DNA from: an uncultured Candidatus Entotheonella sp.
GTDB lineage: Bacteria > Tectomicrobia > Entotheonellia > Entotheonellales > Entotheonellaceae
DNA length: 64,000 nucleotides
Direction of reading: 5' to 3'
Assembly (NCBI GenBank): GCA_958295825.1
Contig: OY282375.1
Coordinates: 2,465,489-2,529,488, forward strand
Of this stretch, positions 10,066 to 18,456 are shown piece after piece; position 1 is the stretch's first letter; every line of letters begins with the position of its first letter. The translations under genes and the position numbers were made by a program. Under the pieces are notes generated by a model. That model worked only from the letters and a program-made list of their open reading frames with translations, was not told the origin of the DNA and ran no database searches.

Positions 10066-11367
10066 TTACCTGCCACGAAACGAGATGATTCCCGGACGGG
10101 CGCCGTAGCCGTGAAGCTGGTATATCAGGTCGTTGAGAAGCTGTTCGCGCAGGCGAAAGACCAAGCTTGCCTGCTTCACCTTCGCGTTCGGCAACGACAT
10201 CTGAAACCGAGCGTTCACATGCAGGTAGTGGACTTGGCCATCCAGATCGAAGCATGGACTGCGCCAGAGAGCGGCGGGAGGTGTCTCCTTTCGAACCTTT
10301 GACGACAGCAAGCAAAGACCAAGATGAAAAGGCAGTGGCCCTGGCTGAATCTGCGCATAGTCACAGGCCGCCTGCGTTTGGACCAGAACCCAACGAAACG
10401 AACCGTCATCCTTGCCGAGCTGTTTGCTCCAGAACTGCTTTTCCGCCGCAGCCTGGGGGGCAAGATCAAATGTCTCTGCAAAGGTTTCCGAAAGTTCCTT
10501 CGGAAGATCAATCACGGCACCGCGTTCAGCTCTATTGTCATCATGGGTCGAGGGCGCAACGTGAAGCAATCGGTTGAGCTTCGCGGCTTCTTCCAGAGAG
10601 AGGTCTTGTACATCATTGGCTTTACCGAGCGCGGTTCGCCACAGATTATCGTCAACATTTCTTGAACGCATGGTTGCAATACGGTCATCCAGAATGGGCA
10701 GAAGCGCCTCGTTCACCGCCCGAAACCAATCCTCATCGGTATGCCTCTTGCCAACGGCTGCCACGGCCAAGTTCGCGAGCAGTCTTCCGATCTCTTCACT
10801 CAGCGTCCCGGCTGTTACCGCTGAATCTGCCAACTCCATGATGGATGATACGGCCTTCCCAGCGGCGCCCAGAACCCGTTCCTCCCAGTTGAAGAGCGCT
10901 CCGACTGGCGGTTGTCCTCCAACGATTTCACGTATGGCTTCAACAAGCGACTCGGCGCTTTTTACGCCGCCCTGGGGATCAAGATATCTGTTCTTGTTGA
11001 GTGCCTGAACTGCGAATGGTTTCGGCGTGTCCTGAAGGCGACATTTCAGGAAGTCATGGAGACTGTCCGCCTGATCCGGGTACATGGTCCACAAGATAAT
11101 GAGGTAGGGACCGGATGGCTTGATGGTGTCTTCAATCAGACCGCCGATCGTGCTGAAATCCCGGATATGGTCTCCCGGAGTACCCCCGCTGAGATGGAGG
11201 TCAGCGAAGATCACCCGAACATGCGGGCACAACGGGATAGTCTCTGTTTCGCCGGTAAAGTGAATCGGTAAGCATGCGGCGCCACATCGGTTTAGGCCCT
11301 GAGTCAACCCGACCAAGTGTTCTGATTCGTCGTCAATCACGATGACTCGCGGTGCCGGCAGCATCAT
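10066..11367 (-). CDS. Receiver-domain protein with large uncharacterised C-terminal region
   Basis: A 433-residue protein. The first about 130 residues form a response-regulator receiver domain: acidic pair D12-D13 (VIVIDDES), phospho-acceptor D56 (IFADLHLSGG), T94 at the end of strand 4 (IILWTMYPD) and K125 (LNKNRYL). The remaining 300 residues have no DNA-binding or enzymatic motif that I recognise. The start overlaps the stop of the upstream ATPase gene (ATGATG around 11364-11367), so the two are translationally coupled and probably form a kinase-receiver pair. It converges on the cytosine methyltransferase gene with a 15-bp gap. The C-terminal part may be an effector or a complex-assembly module. 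Confidence 0.7.
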   Translation of the reverse strand: MMLPAPRVIVIDDESEHLVGLTQGLNRCGAACLPIHFTGETETIPLCPHVRVIFADLHLSGGTPGDHIRDFSTIGGLIEDTIKPSGPYLIILWTMYPDQADSLHDFLKCRLQDTPKPFAVQALNKNRYLDPQGGVKSAESLVEAIREIVGGQPPVGALFNWEERVLGAAGKAVSSIMELADSAVTAGTLSEEIGRLLANLAVAAVGKRHTDEDWFRAVNEALLPILDDRIATMRSRNVDDNLWRTALGKANDVQDLSLEEAAKLNRLLHVAPSTHDDNRAERGAVIDLPKELSETFAETFDLAPQAAAEKQFWSKQLGKDDGSFRWVLVQTQAACDYAQIQPGPLPFHLGLCLLSSKVRKETPPAALWRSPCFDLDGQVHYLHVNARFQMSLPNAKVKQASLVFRLREQLLNDLIYQLHGYGARPGIISFRGR

Positions 11368-13499
11368 GCCACCTCATTGAAAATTAAAGCGATAATTGCA
11401 CCGTCGAATTCATCGGGAATCTCGACTTCTTCGGGTTGCGGGAAAGCTAGTCGCCCCCCGTTCAACTCCATCGCCAAGTTTGCGTAGTACAGCCCCAGCC
11501 CCATGCCATCCGGTTTTCGCGTGAAGAATGGCCGCACGACGTGTTCGGGGTCGTCTCCCTGGAAACCGACGCCGTTGTCCGCGACGACGACAGCCGGTCC
11601 CGCTTCAAAGTCCCGCGAAATGTTGACGTAAAGCTTTCGCTCGGGCGGCTGGCCTTGGTCCGGGATATTCGGCCACCTTACCCGAAGCCAGTAGAGCGCG
11701 TTGTCCAGGAGATTGTTCAACGCACCCAGGATCAGGCCGAACGCGAAGCGAGACTGGAACCCATCGCCATCTCCTTGCAACAAGGGGCAAACAAGCTGAA
11801 CGTGGTGGTGCCGAAAGCGCAGCACGTTAAACCGACGCGCTGCACTGACAAGCTTTCGCCCGCTATGCTGCTGCTTGCTGTCTCGCCTGAGCAATGTCGA
11901 GAAACCGTCGAGGAGAAGCATGAGATCCCGCGCCTGACGAGCTGCGCTCTCCATGTCCGCGCCTTCGGAGATCACTTGATGGAGTGCCCGCACCCCGCGC
12001 TCCACTTCATGGAACACCACCGCCAGATTCAGGCCGGACATGCCCGCGGAGAGGAATGTTTCCTGCATGCCCCGGTAATCATCCTCGATTCTGGTTACAT
12101 AATTCTCGAATTTCTCCCGTACGCCCTGCCGTTCAAGCTCACGCCTCAGTTCCCGGATTGGTTTCTCAATCTTCGCTGTTATGGGATCATCAGGTTTCCT
12201 CGTAAGTTGTCTGATGCGTTCCTTGTCTATCCGACGCTCTCCTTCCAGAGCGGCAAGGGCGCCCAGAACGATACGGCGCAATTGATAGCACGCCTCGTTT
12301 TCCACGAAACCCTCACGATTGGTCTTTTCGACAAGGTCGCGTGATTCTCTCAAGGAGAGGTGTATCGCTCCCAAAATGATGTTGCGACTGATCCGACGCG
12401 TCGGCACATTCACACGGCGAAGATCAAGGCCGAGCCAGTCATCGCCACGTTCGCCATAGTTATAAATCCGGATGCCGTCCCGATAGACGCGCACGCCTCC
12501 CGTCTCGTCGAGGTAGGCTTCCAACGCTCGAATATGCGGTATTCGTTGACGAACCTCCCGGTCCCGGTCGTAAACGTAGAACTCTCCCGTAACGGGACCG
12601 ATGCCTGCCAACACCGTTGGGTCGGCTACCACCTTTTTCTCCATCCGGTCATCGTCCGAACGAGAGGGAAGCTTTAATCGATCACCGGGTTTCTCGACGG
12701 TCCTGCTATCGAGATTGAAACCTGGGACTTGTCGAAATTCATAGGTCCAGTCGAATTTGTCCTGGTCAATACGGAATGAAAACTTCCAGATGGCGCGGTT
12801 AAGAATCTCAGAAACGTCTGGCAGGTCTTTGATCCAGCTTTCATGGTCGGGGACGTTCAACGTAGCCTGGAATCCACTTGGTTCTTCAAACGGTGAACAG
12901 ATGGATGTGATCTGGTTGTACAGGCGCCGGACTTCACTGCGCGGCCAGTCGGCACGTAGTTGCCGGACTTCGATCCGGGTTCCGGTCCTCTCACCGGAAA
13001 ATGTCTCAGGGCGACGAACCTGTATCGCGATGGGGGCCTCATCCAGATAGCGTTGTTCGGTGAGTTCATTCCAGTCGATATCTACGACACATTCATCCGA
13101 ATCCTGAGCCCGTGTTACAAGGGTGATATGATTGCCGAGTTTATGCACGGCAAAACGGCCGAGTCCTTTTTCGCCCAATGGGAGGCGCTGATATCTGGAC
13201 GTTTTTCGATCTAACAATCGCTGCTTCTGACGATGGTCGTGTCCCGGCACCAGCCATACAGACCGGAGCACCTCGAGCGTCATGCCGTCACCGTCATCGG
13301 TGACGGTAAGCGTAGGCTCTGGTTCCGAGTCGAGGTCAAGGCGAACGACAACTTCGTTCGCATCCGCATCGTAGGCGTTCTTAACCAACTCGAAGACTGC
13401 CAGCCGAGCGCTGCCAATCAACTCGTCACCGAGTAGTTGCAGCACCCTGGCCCGTGGTCGGAATGGACGCCTTTCCTCACTCAGGATACTGTTGGCCAA
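11364..13499 (-). CDS. Double GHKL protein: MORC-like ATPase fused to histidine-kinase module
   Basis: A 711-residue protein from a TTG start at 13499 (GGAGAG upstream); longer open-frame starts run into the flanking repeat and look spurious. The first GHKL module has N-box ELVKNAYDAD (E37, N41), G1 DDGDGM (68-73) and G2 GEKGLGRF (109-116), resembling Hsp90/MORC-type ATPases rather than kinases. A helical middle leads to an H-box-like VFHEVERG (H497). A canonical histidine-kinase ATPase follows: N-box NNLLDNALYW (595), ADNGVGF (640) and GMGLGLYYAN (665). No membrane segment is seen, so it should be cytoplasmic. It is coupled to the receiver-domain gene downstream. GHKL proteins of the MORC/paraMORC type are known from restriction-modification neighbourhoods. 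Confidence 0.75.
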   Translation of the reverse strand: MANSILSEERRPFRPRARVLQLLGDELIGSARLAVFELVKNAYDADANEVVVRLDLDSEPEPTLTVTDDGDGMTLEVLRSVWLVPGHDHRQKQRLLDRKTSRYQRLPLGEKGLGRFAVHKLGNHITLVTRAQDSDECVVDIDWNELTEQRYLDEAPIAIQVRRPETFSGERTGTRIEVRQLRADWPRSEVRRLYNQITSICSPFEEPSGFQATLNVPDHESWIKDLPDVSEILNRAIWKFSFRIDQDKFDWTYEFRQVPGFNLDSRTVEKPGDRLKLPSRSDDDRMEKKVVADPTVLAGIGPVTGEFYVYDRDREVRQRIPHIRALEAYLDETGGVRVYRDGIRIYNYGERGDDWLGLDLRRVNVPTRRISRNIILGAIHLSLRESRDLVEKTNREGFVENEACYQLRRIVLGALAALEGERRIDKERIRQLTRKPDDPITAKIEKPIRELRRELERQGVREKFENYVTRIEDDYRGMQETFLSAGMSGLNLAVVFHEVERGVRALHQVISEGADMESAARQARDLMLLLDGFSTLLRRDSKQQHSGRKLVSAARRFNVLRFRHHHVQLVCPLLQGDGDGFQSRFAFGLILGALNNLLDNALYWLRVRWPNIPDQGQPPERKLYVNISRDFEAGPAVVVADNGVGFQGDDPEHVVRPFFTRKPDGMGLGLYYANLAMELNGGRLAFPQPEEVEIPDEFDGAIIALIFNEVA

Positions 13500-13691
13500 G
13501 GCTCTAGCTCTCCATATACCGGCGCAATGATTCAGCAGCCTCGGTAATAGTGATTGACAATGGAGACTTCGGTGGTTAGAGGTCGGTTGTGAGGTATAGA
13601 CAATCGCTGCTGCTTGTTGCCGGAGTAGCAGATGATGCCACTGGCCTTGTAGTAGATTCACCCTGCATCCACAGCAGGCACAGTACCCCGC
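13500..13691. other. Gap with decayed fragment of the LLM gene
   Basis: No gene is seen. Bases about 13635-13688 resemble an internal part of the LLM oxidoreductase gene (about 2922-2978; protein segment YQGQWHRI), with most differences being transitions. This fragment directly abuts the 152-bp repeat. The right flank of the island therefore looks like a shortened, decayed second copy of the LLM gene. Confidence 0.5.
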
Positions 13692-13843
13692 TCGGAAACG
13701 CAACCCCAACGCGCATGTCGCCAACACCTCTCCAAAACGTTTTTACCGTGCCCCAAGGCCGTTATGCTGGCGAGCAGCATAAGACCTTCACCCCCTGTTT
13801 TCAACCGGGCGGGAAGCCGCCAAGTCCTTGACGGACAAGCCCC
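13692..13843. repeat. Right 152-bp direct repeat bounding the defence island
   Basis: This is the second copy of the repeat at 3383-3534, in the same orientation, about 97 percent identical (five substitutions). It includes the TTATGCTG/CAGCATAA inverted repeat at 13762-13782 and a remnant of the LLM start region. Confidence 0.9.
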
Positions 13844-13936
13844 CGGCCTGTTGACGTGGGTAACGTCAATGACGTAATTTTGCGGTCTTCTCCGCCCCAG
13901 GCGAAACGGCTCCCTTTGCAGCAAGGCCCCCCAACA

Positions 13937-14839
13937 GTGACCGAAGCCAAAACTCCTCCGATGGATTCTCCAAGCGGCGACGTTGAAATTTTGATCGGCG
14001 ACAGCCGCGACCTGCTGAGCCGGCTGGAAGCCCGATCTGTGCAATGCTGCGTCACCTCGCCGCCGTATTGGGGGCTGAGGGACTACGACCATGCCGAGCA
14101 AATTGGCGCTGAAGCCTCCCCTGATGGCTACGTGGAGAATCTGGTGCGGATTTTCCGCGAAGTACGTCGGGTACTACGTGACGACGGGACGTTGTGGTTG
14201 AACGTCGGTGACGGCTACGCTCGCAACGGCGGCACTGGAAAAAGTGGCCCCAACGCGCAGGTCGGCAATACCAGGAAACGTATCCAAAGGCGCAATTGCG
14301 AGGTGCCGGACTGCTGGGGGTTGAAGGACCGTGATCTGATGGGATTGCCCTGGCGGGTAGCGTTTGCGTTGCAAGCGGACGGCTGGCTGCTGCGCTCCAG
14401 GATAACCTGGGTGAAGAAGGCGCCCATGCCGGAGAGCGTCAAAAATCGCCCCTCGAATGCCACCGAGGACGTGTTCCTGTTCTGCAAAACGCCGACGTAT
14501 TTTTACGATAACCAAGCTGTCCGCGAAGAGAGTGGCGCCAATCTCAGAAACTACTGGATGCTGGGCCCCGACCCCGGTGGGACGTTCCACCCTGCGGTCT
14601 TCCCCAGAGAACTGGTCCGACGTTGCGTACTCTTGGGCAGCCGTCCCGGGGACTTGGTTCTGGACCCCTTTTCCGGCTCCGGAACCACGGACGTTGTGGC
14701 CGTGGAACTGAATCGCCGGGCGGTTCTCATCGAACTGAACGAGACCTACGCCATACAGTCTAAAGCGCGTATGGACAGCGGTTTACAGCGAACCCTCTTC
14801 CTCCGGCCGGGGCAGGGTTCGGTACAGGTTAAGCGATGA
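13937..14839 (+). CDS. Beta-class site-specific DNA methyltransferase (probably N4-cytosine)
   Basis: A 300-residue enzyme with the catalytic TSPPYWGLRDY motif early (about residue 39) and the SAM-binding motif FSGSGTT near the C-terminus. This is the motif IV before motif I order of the beta class. TSPPYW is most common in N4-cytosine enzymes, although N6-adenine activity is not excluded. Start codons at GTG 13856, GTG 13937 and ATG 13961 are all in frame; 13937 has AAGG upstream, and only 13961 would skip it. Its stop overlaps the next gene (ATGA, 14836-14839), an NgoMIV-family nuclease, so this is the M gene of a type II system. Confidence 0.88.
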   Translation: MTEAKTPPMDSPSGDVEILIGDSRDLLSRLEARSVQCCVTSPPYWGLRDYDHAEQIGAEASPDGYVENLVRIFREVRRVLRDDGTLWLNVGDGYARNGGTGKSGPNAQVGNTRKRIQRRNCEVPDCWGLKDRDLMGLPWRVAFALQADGWLLRSRITWVKKAPMPESVKNRPSNATEDVFLFCKTPTYFYDNQAVREESGANLRNYWMLGPDPGGTFHPAVFPRELVRRCVLLGSRPGDLVLDPFSGSGTTDVVAVELNRRAVLIELNETYAIQSKARMDSGLQRTLFLRPGQGSVQVKR

Positions 14840-15465
14840 CAACCCTTCCGCAGCTGCGACGGACCTATCACGGCAACATTGCTCTCCAGATTGTGCGATT
14901 CTCTGGCAATGCCGATGAATCTTATCCGAACTTCGCGGACGGTAGCAGCCGCTCCAGTGTCGTCATTTCCAACGGCATCGCAGAGACACTCGGATTCCCG
15001 ATGCGAAGCGAGTCAAAGCTTTCGGGACAGGCGGCAGGGCCCCTCTTCGAAAAACTGACGTGCGACTTCCTGGGCACTACGGGCTTAGCCTCCCTCACGC
15101 CGTTCCTGGCAAGAAATCAGTCAACTAGCCTTCCGTTCCTGCATGCCAGCGTGTCATGCAAGTGGACGATCCGGAGCGACCGGTCTCAAAACACCCGCAC
15201 CGAGGGGCGCTCAACCTCATGCAATCGCAAGGGCAACTTGCCGTATATCGTGGCGGTAACCGCCGAACCCCTCCCAATGCGAATTGCCTCACTGGCTCTC
15301 GGCACGGGCGACCTGGACTGCGTGTACCACTTCGCCTTGGACGAGCTGAGGGAGGTGTGCGAATCACTTCCCGGGTGCGAAGACCAGGCGGAAATGCTGG
15401 CGACCATGATTCAGGGAGACAGGTTACGAGACATCAGCGACCTGCCGTCTGACCTTGCTGTTTAA
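14836..15465 (+). CDS. NgoMIV/Cfr10I-family type II restriction endonuclease, probably inactive
   Basis: A 209-residue protein with landmarks of the NgoMIV family (about 286 residues): GQAAGPLFE (E72, matching the extra active-site Glu), SCKW (S107, K109, matching S185 and K187), RSDR (matching the R191/D193/R194 recognition residues for CCGG), E123 (matching E201), LASLALGTGDLDCVYHFAL and a C-terminal RDISDLPSDLAV. The spacing shows about 80 residues missing between E72 and S107, the interval that should carry the catalytic Asp (D140 in NgoMIV). Just after E123 the residues GRSTSC replace the expected ALNLMR, as if a 2-base insertion and a 2-base deletion cancelled out. Correspondences are from memory of the family. 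The nuclease is probably dead and its methyltransferase an orphan. Confidence 0.72.
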   Translation: MTTLPQLRRTYHGNIALQIVRFSGNADESYPNFADGSSRSSVVISNGIAETLGFPMRSESKLSGQAAGPLFEKLTCDFLGTTGLASLTPFLARNQSTSLPFLHASVSCKWTIRSDRSQNTRTEGRSTSCNRKGNLPYIVAVTAEPLPMRIASLALGTGDLDCVYHFALDELREVCESLPGCEDQAEMLATMIQGDRLRDISDLPSDLAV

Positions 15466-15509
15466 TGTCTATCGCTCAAATTCGGTGATTGTAGACAGTC
15501 TTGACGTAT

Positions 15510-16349
15510 CTACTTAATCGCCAGAAAACCGGGAATGGACTTCATGAGCGCGGACACGACCGCGGGCGGCGCGTTCGACAACAAATTTATGAGGATGTCC
15601 TGAACGGCCTGTTCGGGATTCTGATCCCGCAACAATTCCTTGGGCGACACGGCGCCGTCGCCGTCAGAGTCGTATGAATCAATCAGACGGCTGGCGACGA
15701 AGGGCCCCAGGACGGCAGCCGCGAGTTGGGCCACATAGAGCTTTTCCAAAGGTACGAACGCTTTCTGCTGCTCGGCGGTAATCCCGCGATAGGCAATGAA
15801 GAAGCTGGCCGTGCGCATGGCTTGTCTGAGTTCGGCGCGCGAAAACGTCCCGTCTCCGGTGACGTCAAGCAAGTCGGCAACCGCCGCGACACATCGTGTC
15901 GTGATGCCGTCCATGCGCCTGCACAGCGCGACGAGATCATCGAGTCCGCTGAAAACGTTAACGACGTCGGCAAACAGCAGGGACATGGACCCCGGCAGGG
16001 CATCGCATTGCTCGAGGTTATCCACGGACAGGACCCGTTCATGCGCTTCGCCTTTCACCCTCAGAATCAAGGAGCCGCCCACCCATTCAGCCGGGACGAC
16101 CGCAATCCGGGTTCCCGGCCCTTCGCTTTCGATCATCAAGGCGATGCGCGAATTCACGAGGAGCGTGAGACCGTCTTCACCGCATCCGGCCGTGCTCCAG
16201 ATGCCCGCCACATCTTCCAGCCCGGGCTCGGCTGAGGACGACAAGCCGGACAATGCGAGAACCGCAAGGCCGGCCGCCAAAAAAGCAAGCCATCTCACCC
16301 CTTTTCCCTCCCGAATGTGGATCGTCATGCAAGCATTGGTTTTCATCAT
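15510..16349 (-). CDS. Secreted EF-hand protein
   Basis: A 279-residue protein with an N-terminal signal or anchor segment (WLAFLAAGLAVLALSGLSSSA) and two EF-hand calcium loops in the C-terminal half: DVTGDGTFSRAE and DSDGDGAVSPKE. The first part, after the signal, has a CGEDGLTLLVNSRIALMI-like region that I do not recognise. The frame opens farther upstream, but the ATG pair at 16349/16346 or the ATG at 16328 fits the signal peptide; no good ribosome site distinguishes them. It is divergent from the K+ channel gene and probably acts in the periplasm as a calcium-binding protein of unknown role. Confidence 0.72.
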   Translation of the reverse strand: MMKTNACMTIHIREGKGVRWLAFLAAGLAVLALSGLSSSAEPGLEDVAGIWSTAGCGEDGLTLLVNSRIALMIESEGPGTRIAVVPAEWVGGSLILRVKGEAHERVLSVDNLEQCDALPGSMSLLFADVVNVFSGLDDLVALCRRMDGITTRCVAAVADLLDVTGDGTFSRAELRQAMRTASFFIAYRGITAEQQKAFVPLEKLYVAQLAAAVLGPFVASRLIDSYDSDGDGAVSPKELLRDQNPEQAVQDILINLLSNAPPAVVSALMKSIPGFLAIK

Positions 16350-16517
16350 AACCGCAAGACCGGCGAATGTCCCCCTGAACCCAGTCGGCCTCCAACCCTG
16401 CAAGGCCGCCCCTACAAATGGCGCTCCCCCGCACCGTGCGGTAAAATGGCACCTTGCCAAAGCGGCCTCGCGCATCCACGACCCTTCCGATTTGTAACCC
16501 ACAATGAGAATGACGCC

Positions 16518-17309
16518 ATGACGGACGTATCCCGCAGGGCATGGCTGAAACGCATGGTCGAAGATGCGGGCACGTGGCGAGGCTGGATTTTCGACCGCGT
16601 GGTTAAGGGCTTGATTGTCCTCTCCATCATCAGCTATGCCGTCGAGACGTTGCCGGATTTGTCCCCCCGTATGCAGCACTTCCTATTTGCCCTGGAAGTG
16701 ACCGTCATTATCATTTTCACCGTGGAGTACGCCCTGCGGATTTATGTTGCCGACAACAGGCGGGCCTACATATTCAGCTTGCTAGGCATCATCGATCTGC
16801 TAGCCGTTCTGCCGTTTTACATTCTCCTTGGCGGCGCCGATTCCCGCGTCGTGCGGGCCATGCGCCTGTTGCGGATTGCCAGAACGCTCAAGCTGATCCG
16901 GTACAACCAGGCGGTTGATCGGCTGCTGCGTGCGATGGTCATTGCCAAGGAAGAAATCGTGCTGTTTTTCTTCCTCACCACCGTGTCGCTCTACCTCGCT
17001 GCCAGCGGTATTCACTTCTTCGAAAGTGAGGTGCAGCCCGACAAATTCGGGTCGGTTTTCCATGGCTTGTGGTGGGCCGTCGTGACGCTGACCACCGTGG
17101 GCTACGGCGATGTCTACCCGGTAACCACGGGTGGGCGGTTGTTCACCTTTCTCATCCTCATGATCGGCATGGGCATCATCGCCGTACCCCCCGGCATCAT
17201 TTCCTCCGCTCTCTCCAAGGCGCGGCAGGAGCAGGAGGAGGACAAGGTCGATGAATCCGAATCCTCGAAGCAAGGCACAGAAAAGCAACCCACAAAGATG
17301 GATACGTAG
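16518..17309 (+). CDS. Voltage-gated potassium channel
   Basis: A 263-residue inner-membrane protein with the six-helix Kv layout. Helices S1-S3 fill residues about 25-105, an Arg-rich S4 reads RVVRAMRLLRIARTLKLIR, and the pore loop carries the selectivity filter TLTTVGYGDVYP before S6 (LILMIGMGIIAVP). The C-terminal tail is short and charged (QEQEEDKVDESE) without an RCK domain. The start at 16518 puts S1 at a normal distance. It selectively conducts K+ in response to membrane potential. An uncharacterised gene follows 29 bp downstream on the same strand. Confidence 0.9.
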   Translation: MTDVSRRAWLKRMVEDAGTWRGWIFDRVVKGLIVLSIISYAVETLPDLSPRMQHFLFALEVTVIIIFTVEYALRIYVADNRRAYIFSLLGIIDLLAVLPFYILLGGADSRVVRAMRLLRIARTLKLIRYNQAVDRLLRAMVIAKEEIVLFFFLTTVSLYLAASGIHFFESEVQPDKFGSVFHGLWWAVVTLTTVGYGDVYPVTTGGRLFTFLILMIGMGIIAVPPGIISSALSKARQEQEEDKVDESESSKQGTEKQPTKMDT

Positions 17310-17338
17310 CGCGCTGTCCCCATCCCGGATGAGCCCCG

Positions 17339-18367
17339 ATGTTCGACCTGGAACGTCTCAACATTGATGCAGACGCCTCCTTTGAGGACGTCAACAACCT
17401 GCTTTATCGGCTGGGGGTTACGGACGGCTTGCCCGTGATGCCGCCGACCGAGGCACGCGTGGCGGCGATGGTCGGAGAGCGGAATCCATCGCGGGCAGTG
17501 GCAACGCTGCCGCCGATGCAAGGGCAGGCAACGGTGCGAGGATTGGCCATCTGCGCGGTCATGGCGGGGTGCCGACCTGATGAATTCAACGTTCTGCAGG
17601 CGGCAACAGCGGCGGTGGCGGATCCGGCGTTCAACCTGTTTGGTATTCAGACAACGACCGGCACGGTGACGCCGCTGCTCATCGTCAACGGCCCGGTGAT
17701 ACAACGCTTGGGGCTGAACACCGCGGCCAATGCCCTGGGACCGGGAACGCGGGCCAACGCCACGATCGGACGGGCACTACAGTTCGTGCTGCGAACGATT
17801 GGCGGCGCCCAACCCGGCCGTGGCGACAAAGCTACGATGGGACAGCCGGGCAAATTCACCTTTTGCTGCGCGGAAAATGCCCTGGCGAGCCCATGGGAAG
17901 CGCTGCACGTTTGGCGGGGATTCGCGGCGGAACAAAGCACGGTGACCGTGGTCGGAGCCACGGGCACGGTCGAGGTCGTGGATGCCGACAGCACTGAGGC
18001 CGAGGGGGTGCTCGCCACCCTGGCGCATTCGATGCCCATCGCCGGCAACTTGGGGAGGGGCGACCTGCTGGGCAGCGGCGAGCCATTGCTGCTGGTGGCG
18101 CCGGAGCACGCCAAGATCATTGCACAGACACACAGCCGCCGACAGGCGCAGGAGTTTCTATTCGAGCACGCCCGGTTGCCGGTCGGCGCACTGGCGCCGG
18201 CTCAGGCGGAGCGCCTGCGGGAAATTTCGGTGACGGAATTGACGGTCGCGCCATGCCCGGAGGACATCATGCTGGTGGTGCTGGGCGGGCCGGGGGCCAA
18301 ATCGACCTATGTGCCGACGTGGGGCGGCGGCACGCGGGCTGTAACTCGGGTCGTTGAAGCGGATTGA
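17339..18367 (+). CDS. Conserved protein of unknown function
   Basis: A 342-residue soluble protein with no signal peptide. It has conserved-looking segments DGLPVMPPTEARV near residue 30, LNTAANALGPGTRANATIGRA near 125, GKFTFCCAENALASPWE near 165 and a C-terminal GGPGAKSTYVPTWG. I have a general memory of the DGLPVxPPT motif in uncharacterised proteins, but cannot assign a reaction. The cysteine pair in FTFCCAEN could be functional. It lies between a K+ channel and a small membrane protein plus a TlpA-like thioredoxin, all on the plus strand with short gaps, so a redox role is conceivable but unproven. Confidence 0.7.
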   Translation: MFDLERLNIDADASFEDVNNLLYRLGVTDGLPVMPPTEARVAAMVGERNPSRAVATLPPMQGQATVRGLAICAVMAGCRPDEFNVLQAATAAVADPAFNLFGIQTTTGTVTPLLIVNGPVIQRLGLNTAANALGPGTRANATIGRALQFVLRTIGGAQPGRGDKATMGQPGKFTFCCAENALASPWEALHVWRGFAAEQSTVTVVGATGTVEVVDADSTEAEGVLATLAHSMPIAGNLGRGDLLGSGEPLLLVAPEHAKIIAQTHSRRQAQEFLFEHARLPVGALAPAQAERLREISVTELTVAPCPEDIMLVVLGGPGAKSTYVPTWGGGTRAVTRVVEAD

Positions 18368-18456
18368 CGGGGACGTTACACTTTGGCACGCGGCGATTGA
18401 GCTATGCAAGCAGCCGCATGGCCATCAAAACAAAAGAAATGCTCAAGGGAACTGGC

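Noticed and set aside
11364..13727. Longer version of the double-GHKL protein starting at 13727 inside the repeat
   Set aside because: The extra N-terminus translates the LLM-gene remnant and repeat and resembles no protein. TTG 13499 with GGAGAG fits better.
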